64,000 nt of DNA from Marinimicrobium sp038419845 (lineage in GTDB: Bacteria; Pseudomonadota; Gammaproteobacteria; Pseudomonadales; Cellvibrionaceae), in assembly GCF_038419845.1 (NCBI RefSeq), contig NZ_JBCAQT010000013.1, positions 79,979 to 143,978 of the forward strand, in the 5' to 3' direction. The notes below the pieces were generated by a model. It had not been told where the DNA came from, ran no database searches, and saw only the letters and a program-made list of their open reading frames with translations. The position numbers and the translations under genes were made by a program. Positions 1-7,814 of this stretch are shown here, piece after piece; position 1 is the stretch's first letter, and every line of letters starts with the position of its first letter.

Positions 1-497
1 TGATTCTGGCAATTGCCGAACAGACCAACCTGCTGGCCCTGAATGCGGCCATTGAGGCGGCCCGGGCGGGCGAAGCGGGTCGCGGTTTCGCCGTGGTGGC
101 CGATGAAGTGCGGGCGCTGGCGCACCGCACCCAGACCTCCACCAAGGAGATTGAAACCATCATCAGCAACATCCAGAACGGCACCAAGAACGCCGTCTCC
201 TCCATGGAGCTGAGCAGCACTCGGGCGACCGAGACGCTGTCGGTGGCCAAGGCGGCGAGTGATGCGCTGGAGCGTATCGCCGAGGGCATTGACGATATCA
301 ATGAACGCAACCAGGTCATTGCCAGCGCCTCGGAAGAGCAGGCCAGCGTGGCCCGCGAAGTGGACCGCAATCTGGTCAAAATCAGCGATATCGCCACTCA
401 GTCCGCCGCCGGTGCCAATCAGACCAGCGCTTCGGCCGAGGAGCTGTCCAGGCTCGCGGTGGAGCTCAATACGCTGGTCAGTCGCTTCCAGCTCTGA
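1..497 (+). CDS. Methyl-accepting chemotaxis protein, C-terminal fragment
   Basis: The reading frame is open from the first bases of the window to the TGA at 495-497, so the 5' part lies outside. The visible part (about 164 residues) starts in the conserved signalling hairpin tip (AEQTNLLALNAAIEAARAGE, then GRGFAVVADEVRALA), which in this family binds CheW and CheA. It continues as a heptad-patterned coiled coil and ends in SRFQL. The sensory domain and membrane segments are not visible, so the ligand cannot be inferred. An internal GTG at 93 is not a likely start because homology extends upstream of it. Confidence 0.95.
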   Translation, partial: ILAIAEQTNLLALNAAIEAARAGEAGRGFAVVADEVRALAHRTQTSTKEIETIISNIQNGTKNAVSSMELSSTRATETLSVAKAASDALERIAEGIDDINERNQVIASASEEQASVAREVDRNLVKISDIATQSAAGANQTSASAEELSRLAVELNTLVSRFQL

Positions 498-519
498 CGA
501 CCTGCTTTTCATCTTCAGC

Positions 520-538
520 GCGGGTCCCCGTGACCCGC
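520..538 (+). terminator. Weak hairpin after the chemoreceptor gene
   Basis: GCGGGTC (520-526) pairs with GACCCGC (532-538) around a 5-nt loop, 23 bases after the chemoreceptor stop. No T-run follows, so it is only a possible terminator or mRNA 3'-end structure. Confidence 0.3.
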
Positions 539-691
539 CGCTCCCTCCTGCATTGACTATTGCCCCGATAGACTGTTTTTTGCACGATTTTGTAGTCGTA
601 TCAGCTGCCCGTCAGGCATACTGACCGACTTGAAGCCAATCTCATTAAAGTGAGCTATGGTTATTGGCGATACCCAACCCCGAGCGAGTCA

Positions 692-1765
692 ATGCGAATG
701 AACGAGTCATCCCGGGAGCCCTTCAGCGCTGACTATGAGGCCAAACGCCTTGAAGCCTTGCGTCAATACCAGATTCTGGATACTCCACCCGAAGCGCTGT
801 TTGACGATCTGGTGGACATTGCCGCCTATATCTGCGAAGCGCCCATCGCCGTAATCAACTTCATTGATGGTCATCGTCAGTGGTTCAAGGCGGTCAAGGG
901 GCTGGGCGTGCGGGAGACCAAACTGGATATCTCCATCTGTCGCCATACCATTCTGCAAACCGGGACTTTCGTGGTCCCGGACCTGTCCCGGGACGATCGT
1001 TTTGCCGCGAACCCTCTGGTGACCGGCGAGAGCCATCTGCGCTTTTATGCCGGGGCCCTGCTTGAGAGTAGCGATGGATTTCCCCTGGGAACCGTTTGCG
1101 TGCTGGATACCCGGCCCCGGGAGCTCACCGAGCTGCAGCAAAACACCCTCCAGGCACTGGCCCGCCAGGCGATGGGCAACCTGGAGCTGATGCGGACCAA
1201 TCATCTTCAGCGTGAGCTTCTCAATGAGCTGGAACAGACACGCGAACAGCTGGTTCAACAGGCCACCACTGATCCTCTCACCGGGCTGTTCAATCGACGT
1301 GCCTTTGATGAACAGCTGGAGCAGGAACTGGCGCAGATTCATCGCGGTCGGGCGCCGGGCAGCCTGATGATGATCGACCTGGACTATTTCAAACGGATCA
1401 ACGACGAGGCGGGTCACCACAAGGGCGACCGGGTGCTGACCCGCTTCTCGGAGCTGTGCCGGAGCCTGTTTCGACAGGGCGACACCCTCGCCCGTTGGGG
1501 TGGTGAGGAATTCATGATCCTGCTGCCGGAAACCGGGACAAAAGACGCCGAGGTTGTGGCTTCGCGCCTCCATCAACAACTCAGCGATGACCCGCTTCAT
1601 GAGCCGGGGCAGCAGACGCCATTGACGGTCAGTATCGGCATCATTCCCCTGGGTCGGGTCGATGACTCTGTGCAGGCGTTGAGAGAAGTGGATGCCGCTC
1701 TTTACCTGGCCAAGGACCGGGGGCGGCAGTGTACTGTGGTGCTGGACTCGGAATTATCCGACTAG
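692..1765 (+). CDS. GAF-GGDEF diguanylate cyclase
   Basis: Predicted cytoplasmic enzyme making cyclic di-GMP from two GTP, with an N-terminal sensor. Counted from the ATG at 692 (357 residues), a GAF domain covers about 30-165 (FDDLVDIAAYICEAPIAVIN..., ICRHTI, LGTVCVLD). A short coiled linker leads to a GGDEF domain at about 190-350. The active-site loop is GGEEF at 270-274, an active variant. An RxxD product-inhibition site (RQGD) lies five residues before it. No membrane segment or EAL domain is present. The start is uncertain: a GTG at 650 or an ATG at 698 are in frame and no candidate has a good ribosome-binding site. Confidence 0.92.
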   Translation: MRMNESSREPFSADYEAKRLEALRQYQILDTPPEALFDDLVDIAAYICEAPIAVINFIDGHRQWFKAVKGLGVRETKLDISICRHTILQTGTFVVPDLSRDDRFAANPLVTGESHLRFYAGALLESSDGFPLGTVCVLDTRPRELTELQQNTLQALARQAMGNLELMRTNHLQRELLNELEQTREQLVQQATTDPLTGLFNRRAFDEQLEQELAQIHRGRAPGSLMMIDLDYFKRINDEAGHHKGDRVLTRFSELCRSLFRQGDTLARWGGEEFMILLPETGTKDAEVVASRLHQQLSDDPLHEPGQQTPLTVSIGIIPLGRVDDSVQALREVDAALYLAKDRGRQCTVVLDSELSD

Positions 1766-1888
1766 CGGTCGAAAGGCTCCGGATTAAATGTTTCTCCCGG
1801 GTGAATCCAAAACGGGCCTGTTCTGCGTCTGAATCAGTAACCCGGCGACAATGCCGGAATCACTGACTGAGTAGGATGAGGAAAACCC

Positions 1889-2398
1889 ATGAAAACGTTC
1901 AATGGATTCGCGGTTGTTAAATGTCTGATGTTGGCCCTGATGGGCCTGGGCCTGATCACCGGCGCTCTGCCGGTGCTGGCCGAGAATGTCGACTGGCAGC
2001 AGCAGTTGCCGGCTCATATTCCGGGCGGAGATGCCGCTGCCATCGCCATTCCGATCATCGCGATTGTGATGGTGTTCGGCGCCCCGGCCCTAACGGTGAT
2101 TCTGGTGGCACTGTTTGTGTTTCGCCATCGCGAGCGGCGCCAGCAGTTACTGAATGAACGCATCCAGAAGTTTCTGGAAAATGGCCAGCCGGTGCCGGAA
2201 AATCTGATGGGAGAGAGCCTGCCCGCTCCGGCCCGCCACCTCAATCAGGGACTGGTGTTGCTCGGTGCGGGTGCCGGTCTGACGCTGTTCCTGACGCTCA
2301 TGAACGGGTTTGCGATCGGTAGCCTCGGTTTGATCCTGGTCGGAGTCGGCCTTGCCAAGATACTGATCTGGAAGCTGGCCGAGACCCGGGCCGTCTGA
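1889..2398 (+). CDS. Small membrane protein, DUF6249-like
   Basis: A 169-residue protein. It has an N-terminal signal peptide or anchor (about 1-31, ending ALPVLAEN), a second hydrophobic segment at about 53-75, a charged cytoplasmic stretch with RHRERRQQLLNERIQKFLENGQPVPE, then two hydrophobic segments at about 118-163. The 'ERxQKFLENGQPVPE' layout resembles DUF6249 membrane proteins that often accompany ECF sigma factors; this is recognition from memory. A GAGTAGGATGAGG purine stretch precedes the ATG. Its TGA overlaps the next ATG (TGATG), so the two are translationally coupled. The function is unknown; a role in signalling to the sigma factor is inference. Confidence 0.75.
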   Translation: MKTFNGFAVVKCLMLALMGLGLITGALPVLAENVDWQQQLPAHIPGGDAAAIAIPIIAIVMVFGAPALTVILVALFVFRHRERRQQLLNERIQKFLENGQPVPENLMGESLPAPARHLNQGLVLLGAGAGLTLFLTLMNGFAIGSLGLILVGVGLAKILIWKLAETRAV

Positions 2399-2973
2399 TG
2401 GACCGGCAACACGACAGTCTGTCTGACGCGGGCCTCATCGCCCGCGTCATGACCCAGCGCGATCCCCATGCTTTCCGGCAACTGGTTCTGCGCTATCAGT
2501 CGCCGCTGCGTCGCTGGGCCCGACGGTTGTGCGATGGCGATGAGAGTGCCGCCGATGATCTGGCTCAGGAAGTGTTCATCAAGGCGTACCAGTCGCTGCA
2601 CAGCTACCGGGGCGAGGCCCGCTTTTCCACCTGGTTGTATCGCATCGCGTTCAATCTGGCGGCCAGTCAGAGGCGGCTGGCCCGGGAGCGCTGGACGCGG
2701 GTCGACCTGGATGATGCCGCCACTGAGGTGGACGCCGCCACCCATCAGCCTTCGCATACCGGGCCCACTGAGGCGAGACGCGACCTGGATGGCGCCCTGG
2801 CCCTTCTCAGTGAGCCCCAGCAGTGGGCCTTGCGCCTGAGCTTGGAGGAAGAGCTTACCCACGAGGAAGTCGCCGAGATCATGGGCCTGGCTCTTGGCAC
2901 CGTCAAAACCCACATTCTGCGCGGCAAGAAGGCGTTGAAATCCTATTTGTCATCTTGGCAGGAGACCGTCTGA
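2398..2973 (+). CDS. ECF-type RNA polymerase sigma factor
   Basis: A 191-residue sigma-70 family protein with only regions 2 and 4. Region 2 is visible as DDLAQEVFIKAYQSLHSYRG...FSTWLYRIAFNLA (about 55-90). Region 4 is visible as LSEPQQWALRLSLEEELTHEEVAEIMGLALGTVKTHILRGKKAL (about 140-184). It most resembles the RpoE-like ECF group. The start overlaps the upstream stop by one base and its own stop overlaps the next gene's ATG, giving a three-gene coupled operon. The downstream partner looks like a one-membrane-span anti-sigma factor. The stimulus cannot be read from the sequence. Confidence 0.93.
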   Translation: MDRQHDSLSDAGLIARVMTQRDPHAFRQLVLRYQSPLRRWARRLCDGDESAADDLAQEVFIKAYQSLHSYRGEARFSTWLYRIAFNLAASQRRLARERWTRVDLDDAATEVDAATHQPSHTGPTEARRDLDGALALLSEPQQWALRLSLEEELTHEEVAEIMGLALGTVKTHILRGKKALKSYLSSWQETV

Positions 2974-3320
2974 TGAAACCTGAGAACCCGAACGATGAGC
3001 GCGAACTGGACGCCCGGCTGGCCCGGGCGCTTCGGCGCAGCGCCGACTACATTGACGATGACGGTTTCAGTGACCGGGTCATGCAGAGTCTTTCCATGCC
3101 CGCGCCCTCGCGCCGGTCGGTGGGTGTGAGGCTCTGGGTGCTGTTGGCGGCGATCCTGGTCGGGTCGCTGGCGGTGGCAGTGATCCCGGCGCAAGCCTGG
3201 GCGTATACATTGGCGGCAGGCATTCTGGCGATGCCTCTGGACGCGATGCTTCAGACTGGGGCACTGATCACCCTGGTGTTGATGGCGGCCCTGGGCGGCT
3301 GGGCGTTGCAGGAGGATTGA
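2973..3320 (+). CDS. Putative anti-sigma-like single-span membrane protein
   Basis: A 115-residue protein whose ATG overlaps the sigma factor's TGA, with AGGAG about ten bases upstream. The N-terminal half is charged and soluble (ERELDARLARALRRSADYIDDDGFSDRVMQSL), followed by two hydrophobic segments at about 50-68 and 72-110. This matches short DUF5056-like proteins found next to ECF sigma genes. There is no clear zinc-binding HxxxCxxC motif. The anti-sigma role rests on position and layout and is inference. The TPP riboswitch begins about 40 bases after its stop. Confidence 0.7.
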   Translation: MKPENPNDERELDARLARALRRSADYIDDDGFSDRVMQSLSMPAPSRRSVGVRLWVLLAAILVGSLAVAVIPAQAWAYTLAAGILAMPLDAMLQTGALITLVLMAALGGWALQED

Positions 3321-3361
3321 CGGTTTGGCGGTTTTCCCCAAACCGGGTTAGAATTGCAGCC

Positions 3362-3480
3362 ACTCCTCGGGGAGGTCTAGCACCTGAGATGCCTTTTCGG
3401 CCCGTGATCGCAATGCCGGCGAAACGAAAAGGCGGACCCGTTGAACCTGATCCGGTTAATGCCGGCGTAGGGATAGGAAC
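3362..3480 (+). promoter_or_regulatory. TPP (thi-box) riboswitch
   Basis: The hallmark blocks of the thiamine pyrophosphate aptamer are present. CTGAGA lies at 3384-3389, and the long 3' block with GTTGAACCTGATCCGGTTAA and GCCGGCGTAGGGA lies at 3436-3473. A possible P1 closes with TCCT (3364-3367) against AGGA (3475-3478). The arm between the blocks (about 3392-3432) is extended. It precedes a TonB receptor, and the genes that follow are thiamine-transport-like, so ligand and targets agree. The expression platform appears to be the hairpin at 3576-3602. Confidence 0.95.
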
Positions 3481-3575
3481 AAAAAAGTGCGCTTGGCCAG
3501 CATTGGTGTTGGCATCCAGGGCGTGTTGACGCCGATACTGGCCATGGCTCCTACAAATACTCCCGCTCGCATTCC

Positions 3576-3602
3576 GGATCTCCACGTATTTTTTGGAGAT
3601 CC
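3576..3602 (+). promoter_or_regulatory. Hairpin sequestering the ribosome-binding site of the receptor gene
   Basis: GGATCTCCA (3576-3584) pairs perfectly with TGGAGATCC (3594-3602) around a loop rich in T. The right arm contains the GGAG (3595-3598) that serves as Shine-Dalgarno seven bases before the ATG at 3606. Folding would hide the ribosome-binding site. This fits translational control by the upstream riboswitch; I did not identify the matching anti-sequestor. Confidence 0.7.
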
Positions 3603-3605
3603 CTT

Positions 3606-5723
3606 ATGACTCATCGATTGACCCTTGCTGTTAGTATCGCGCTTGCTTTGACGACGGCCTCGGCGGCGCTGGCGCAACCCTCCGATATCACCGAAGAAAT
3701 CATTGTCACAGCTGACTTTCGTCAGGCGCAGCTGCTCGATCTGTCCGCCAGCGCCAGCGTGATTGATGCGCAGACCATCAAAAGCCGCAGCGCCGTGCAT
3801 CTGGACGATGTGCTCAATACCGCGCCCAATGTCAATTTTTCTACCGGCGCCTCGCGCGGCCGCTTTTTCCAGATCCGCGGCATCGGTGAGCGCAGCCAGT
3901 TTGTCGAACCGATCAACCCCTCGGTGGGCCTGATCATCGACGGCATCGACATGACCGGCATTGGCGGCGGCGCCACCACTCTGGATATTCAGCAGGTTGA
4001 GATTCTGCGCGGCCCCCAGGGGACGCTCTACGGCGCCAACGCCCTGGCCGGACTGATCAACATGGTCTCTGGTGCGCCTACCGAATCGTTTGAAGGGGAA
4101 CTCAATACCACCCTGGCCGAATACAACACCCGCACCGCCAGCGGCGTCGTCAGCGGCCCGATCAACGGTCAGTGGGGTTATCGTGTCTCCCTGTCGCAAC
4201 ACCTGAGCGACGGCTATCAGAGCAATGCGTTTCTCGGTATTGATGACAACGCCGACTACGACGAGCAGACCGCACGGGGCAAGTTGCGTTACCAGCCCAA
4301 TGCGGATCTGACGCTTGACCTGACCGCTCTCTACATCGATGTCGATAACGGCTACGACGGTTTTTCCCTGGACAACACCCGCACCACCCTGTCGGACGAG
4401 CCCGGCCACGATCGCCAGCAGACCGCCGCCGGCTCGGCGCGTCTCGAGTGGCAGGCCACCGACGCCTACCGGTTGATCGGCCTGCTCAGTCACGCCAACT
4501 CCGACCTGGAGTACGGCTACGATGAGGACTGGGCCTATGAAGGGCTGTGCGAAGATTTTGAGTGTGTCTTTGACGGCTACAACTCTTTCGACAACTACCT
4601 GCGCGACAACCGCCACACCAGCGCCGATGTGCGCCTGGTTTCCGATAACGCCGTGGACGAACTGGGCTGGGTTGCAGGAGCTTACTACCGCGATCAGTCC
4701 GAAGATCTGCGCCGTGAATACACCTACTTCTCCGAAGATTTCCTGAGTGAATTCAGCACCGAAAACCGGGCGCTCTATGGCCAGCTGGACATTCCGTTAG
4801 CCCAACGCCTGACGTTGACCACCGGCCTTCGCTTCGAGCAGCGGGAGGCGGACTACGCCGACAGCGACGGCGCCGTGTTTGCCCCCGAAGAAGACATGTG
4901 GGGCGGCAAGCTGGCCCTGGAGTATCGGGACGCCCGCGATCACCGCTGGTACGGCCTGGTCTCGCGCGGCTTCAAAGCCGGGGGCTTCAACAGCAGCCAG
5001 AGTATTCCCGCCGAAGACCGGGAGTTTTCCACTGAAACCCTGTGGAATTACGAACTGGGCTGGAAGGCGAGCGCCCTGGATCGTCGTCTGCAGACTCAAA
5101 TGGCGCTGTTCTATCAGGACCGTGACGACGTTCAGACCAAACAGTCACTGGTCCAGCCCAATGAGGGGGACGACTGCCCCTGCAGTTTCACCGACTACAC
5201 CACCAACGCCGCCTCCGGCAGTGCCCTTGGACTGGAAGCGGAAGTGAATTGGCAGCTCAACCCCATGACCGAAGTCTTCGCCAGTCTGGGCCTGCTGGAC
5301 AGCGAGTTCGACAACTTTGAAAGCTTTGCCCACGTCAAAGCCGACGACGAAACCGGCGAGCCCTACGATCTCAGTGGCCATGACCTGCCGCACGCGCCCA
5401 ACTACCAGTTCGCCGTCGGCGCCCTGTTTGACCTGACCGAGCACTGGTACGCGCGGGTGGAACTGGAAGGCAAAGATGCGTTCCATTTTTCCAGTCGGCA
5501 CGAAGCCCAGTCGGATCGCTACGAGCTGCTCAACGCCCGCCTCGGCTATCGGGCGGACAGCTGGGAAGTGGCCCTCTGGGGACGCAACCTCACCGACGAG
5601 CTGTACCAGACCCGCGGCTTCGGCGCCTTCGGCAACGATCCGCGCAACGGCTACGAGACCGAACCCTATTATCAGTTCGGCGAGCCGCGTATTCTGGGCG
5701 TGGACGCCACCCTGTGGTTTTGA
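3606..5723 (+). CDS. TonB-dependent receptor, probably for thiamine
   Basis: A 705-residue outer-membrane receptor with a signal peptide (about 1-23, ending ASAALAQ), a TonB-box-like EEIIVTADFR, a plug domain (about 40-160: DDVLNTAPNVNF, IRGIGERSQF, VEILRGPQGTLYGANALAGLINM) and a 22-strand-type barrel ending in an aromatic residue (ATLWF). Substrate assignment comes from the TPP riboswitch in its leader and the PnuT, thiamine-binding and kinase-like genes downstream. Comparable TPP-controlled receptors are known in gammaproteobacteria. Its ribosome-binding site lies in a hairpin. The 348-base gap to the next gene leaves co-transcription unproved. Confidence 0.9.
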   Translation: MTHRLTLAVSIALALTTASAALAQPSDITEEIIVTADFRQAQLLDLSASASVIDAQTIKSRSAVHLDDVLNTAPNVNFSTGASRGRFFQIRGIGERSQFVEPINPSVGLIIDGIDMTGIGGGATTLDIQQVEILRGPQGTLYGANALAGLINMVSGAPTESFEGELNTTLAEYNTRTASGVVSGPINGQWGYRVSLSQHLSDGYQSNAFLGIDDNADYDEQTARGKLRYQPNADLTLDLTALYIDVDNGYDGFSLDNTRTTLSDEPGHDRQQTAAGSARLEWQATDAYRLIGLLSHANSDLEYGYDEDWAYEGLCEDFECVFDGYNSFDNYLRDNRHTSADVRLVSDNAVDELGWVAGAYYRDQSEDLRREYTYFSEDFLSEFSTENRALYGQLDIPLAQRLTLTTGLRFEQREADYADSDGAVFAPEEDMWGGKLALEYRDARDHRWYGLVSRGFKAGGFNSSQSIPAEDREFSTETLWNYELGWKASALDRRLQTQMALFYQDRDDVQTKQSLVQPNEGDDCPCSFTDYTTNAASGSALGLEAEVNWQLNPMTEVFASLGLLDSEFDNFESFAHVKADDETGEPYDLSGHDLPHAPNYQFAVGALFDLTEHWYARVELEGKDAFHFSSRHEAQSDRYELLNARLGYRADSWEVALWGRNLTDELYQTRGFGAFGNDPRNGYETEPYYQFGEPRILGVDATLWF

Positions 5724-5756
5724 TCCAGGCTTTTTGTTTGTTGAACCCAGGGCAAC

Positions 5757-5830
5757 GGCGGATGCGCCTGCGGCTTATCCGCCCTACCCAACGTTCCGTA
5801 GGGCGTGGTAAGCCTAAGGCGCACCCGCCG
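5757..5830. repeat. REP-like inverted pair (BIME-like)
   Basis: The first unit is a hairpin: GGCGGAT (5757-5763) pairs with ATCCGCC (5777-5783), followed by CTAC. The second unit (5798-5830) is an imperfect reverse complement of the first, starting GTAGGGCG and ending CGCACCCGCCG. The wording GCGGATGCGCC...CTTATCCGCCCTAC closely resembles enterobacterial REP units (GCCGGAT...CTTATCCGGCCTAC). Two head-to-head units would form a BIME. Confidence 0.7.
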
Positions 5831-5948
5831 CAACGAGGCGCGACGCAACAACGGTTGGGTTGATGATTCGGTCCGACGTTTCGGTGCAGCATCCGCCGTT
5901 ACCAGGCATGACGCGCAAGCAAACATTCGGAGAAGTGACCGTCAGGGA

Positions 5949-6027
5949 CATTGAACCAGGACCGTGGAGAGCGGGATTCGCGACACGAGCCTACATGGAA
6001 GTATTCACGGCGTGTCCTGGTTTAATG
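5949..6027. repeat. Palindromic intergenic element, copy 1
   Basis: Arms 5949-5962 (CATTGAACCAGGAC) and 6014-6027 (GTCCTGGTTTAATG) form a 14-bp stem with a single G-U pair. They enclose a 51-nt core (5963-6013) containing GCGGGATTCGCG and GAGCCTACATGG. The core matches copy 2 at 21802-21852 in 44 of 51 positions. Confidence 0.85.
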
Positions 6028-6071
6028 CTCCTGATGGCCACGCCACCGATAATTTACTAGAGACCCTTGCC

Positions 6072-6320
6072 ATGAAACTATCCATCGAAATCAGCATGTA
6101 CCCCTTCAATGAAGACTACATCCCACCGATCAAAGGATTCATTGACTGGCTCAACCAACAGGACGGCATCAAAATCCAGACCGTCCCCACCTGCACCCTC
6201 ATCACCGGCGACTACGACCGGGTGATGGATGTGCTGCGTGACGGCCTCAAATACAGCTACGAAACCTACGGCAAAGCCGTATTCGTCACCAAATTCCTGC
6301 CCAACCACGAAGCCCTCTGA
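6072..6320 (+). CDS. Small thiamine-binding (MTH1187/YkoF-like) protein
   Basis: An 82-residue protein beginning MKLSIEISMYPFNEDY, with LITGDYDRVMDVLRDGLKYSYETYGKAVFVTKFLPNH. The pattern (LSIEISMYPL...Y..PI..FI......LQTNGMSTQLTGDYDRVM) is that of the single-domain thiamine-binding MTH1187/YkoF superfamily, here in a normal short form. These proteins bind thiamine or its HMP moiety. The stop is one base away from the GTG chosen for the permease gene, and a kinase-like gene follows, so it is part of the thiamine uptake set. The ATG at 6072 is chosen because homology starts there. Confidence 0.85.
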   Translation: MKLSIEISMYPFNEDYIPPIKGFIDWLNQQDGIKIQTVPTCTLITGDYDRVMDVLRDGLKYSYETYGKAVFVTKFLPNHEAL

Positions 6321-6321
6321 C

Positions 6322-6954
6322 GTGACGGTGGAAGACGCGGCCCAACAGATCGCCAACGCCTGGGCCCAGATGTCCGGATGGGAAATCGTCGCCGTGATTC
6401 TGGCAATCGCCTATCTGGTATTGGCCGTGCGCCAGAACCCACTGTGCTGGTACGCCGGCTTTGCCAGCACCGCCATCTACACCGTGCTGTTCTGGAACGT
6501 GCAGCTGCTGATGGAATCCGGGCTCAATATCTACTACATGGCCATGGCCGTCTACGGTTGGTGGCAGTGGCGCCACGGCGGGCAGAATGACACCCCCTTA
6601 CCGGTGCACACCTGGCGCTGGCGCCAACACGCCCTGGTGCTCAGTGGCATCGTGCTGATCAGCGCCGCCTCCGGCTCCCTGCTGACGCAGTTTACCCATG
6701 CGGCCTGGCCCTACCTGGATTCATTCACCACCTGGGCAGCGGTCGTCACCACCTTCATGGTCGCGCGCAAGGTTCTGGAAAACTGGGCCTACTGGATGGT
6801 GATCAACAGCACCTCCATCTTCATTTTTATCGATCGTGGGATGTACCTGACCGCCCTGTTGCTGCTGTCCTATCTGATCATTTCCATTTTCGGCTGGATC
6901 AGCTGGTACCGGGATTACCAAAACCATCAACAGGAGCAGGCCAGTGCCCGGTGA
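6322..6954 (+). CDS. pnuT: PnuC-family permease, PnuT-type (thiamine)
   Basis: A 210-residue inner-membrane protein with about seven hydrophobic segments. Family marks are WEIVAVILAIAYLVLAVRQN near the N-terminus, WYAGFASTAIYTVLFW, NIYYMAMAVYGWWQW and the C-terminal block ENWAYWMVINSTSIFIF. PnuC-type carriers move vitamin precursors by facilitated diffusion, driven by phosphorylation inside the cell. The next gene is a kinase-like protein, and the locus is headed by a TPP riboswitch, which supports thiamine (PnuT) over nicotinamide riboside. The start is a GTG at 6322 right after the upstream stop; an ATG at 6370 would truncate the first helix. It overlaps the next gene by 11 bases. Confidence 0.88.
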   Translation: MTVEDAAQQIANAWAQMSGWEIVAVILAIAYLVLAVRQNPLCWYAGFASTAIYTVLFWNVQLLMESGLNIYYMAMAVYGWWQWRHGGQNDTPLPVHTWRWRQHALVLSGIVLISAASGSLLTQFTHAAWPYLDSFTTWAAVVTTFMVARKVLENWAYWMVINSTSIFIFIDRGMYLTALLLLSYLIISIFGWISWYRDYQNHQQEQASAR

Positions 6955-7699
6955 GGACAAATTTCTGCCGCTCGAGACGGCGCTCGACACCTGGCGAGAC
7001 TGGGGGCTGGCACTGGAACAGCGCCCGGCAGTCATGGGCCCGGTGCCGGGAGGGCGAACCAACCGCAGCTACCAGCTTCGGGCACCCGAGCTCGGGCACG
7101 ACCTGCTACTGCGGATCAACAACCCTCAGGGACAGAGGCTGGGCATCGACCGCCACCGGGAAGTCGAGATCCTCCGGACGGTGGCCGATGCCGGCTTGAC
7201 CCTCGGTGCCTGTTACTGGGAGCCCGAACAGCGATTTACCGTCTTCCGCCATATCGAAGCGCGCACCTGGAACGCGCAGGATTTTGCCGACCCGGGCCAG
7301 CGCCGGCGTCTGCTCGAGTGTTTACGGCTCGCCCACTCCTTGCGGCCGAGTGTGCCCCGGCGGCGCTACTACGATTACCTGAATCATTACTGGCAGCAAC
7401 TGGAGCGGGCCGAGGCGGTTGAGGATGAGCTGCGTAACGAATGGCAGAATTTTGTCCCACATCTGTGGGCGTTTGATCAGGCCGGTTGGACGCCCTGTCT
7501 GACCCACCACGACCTGATTCCCGAAAATGTCCTGGAAACCCCCGAGCGGCTGTATCTGATCGACTGGGAGTACGCGGCCCCGGGACATCCGGATATCGAC
7601 TACTGGTGCCTGGATCCCGCTCTGGTGCGCGAGCCCTTTATCCACGAACTGGCGAACTGGACCAATGATCTCTGGGAGCGGGTGGTACGTCTTCACTAA
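6944..7699 (+). CDS. Choline/thiamine-kinase-like phosphotransferase
   Basis: A 251-residue cytosolic protein of the APH/choline kinase fold. The nucleotide-binding start is GPVPGGRTNRSYQL. The catalytic Brenner motif HHDLIPEN is at 188-195 (aspartate D190, asparagine N195). The metal-binding IDWEY has D207, followed by GHPDIDYWCLDP. The GTG start at 6944 overlaps the permease stop and has CAGGAGCAGG upstream. With a PnuT-type carrier, phosphorylation would trap imported thiamine, so a thiamine kinase (ThiK-like) role is favoured. The family also phosphorylates choline and aminoglycosides, so the substrate is inference. Confidence 0.82.
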   Translation: MPGEDKFLPLETALDTWRDWGLALEQRPAVMGPVPGGRTNRSYQLRAPELGHDLLLRINNPQGQRLGIDRHREVEILRTVADAGLTLGACYWEPEQRFTVFRHIEARTWNAQDFADPGQRRRLLECLRLAHSLRPSVPRRRYYDYLNHYWQQLERAEAVEDELRNEWQNFVPHLWAFDQAGWTPCLTHHDLIPENVLETPERLYLIDWEYAAPGHPDIDYWCLDPALVREPFIHELANWTNDLWERVVRLH

Positions 7700-7814
7700 G
7701 GCAATGGCTTGTTAACTTCCCACGGCAACAAACCGCTGGTTTATTGCGGCTGGCAAGCCATGGTGGAATGGTGCACCATTGAGGGTATAGAAGTTGACGA
7801 AGGTGCTTCCTGCT

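Larger units (their letters stand above)
5724..6071. other. Repeat-rich intergenic gap
   Basis: No gene is supported in these 348 bases. The first half holds two inverted REP-like units (5757-5830). The second half holds one copy of the 51-nt-core palindromic element (5949-6027). A short stretch near 6050-6071 carries the ribosome-binding region of the next gene. The small open frames here merely read through the repeats. Confidence 0.8.

Noticed and set aside
5860..6060. Small frames through the palindromic element (copy 1)
   Set aside because: The reading is explained by the repeat itself, and the same peptide words appear at copy 2 only because the DNA core is repeated.
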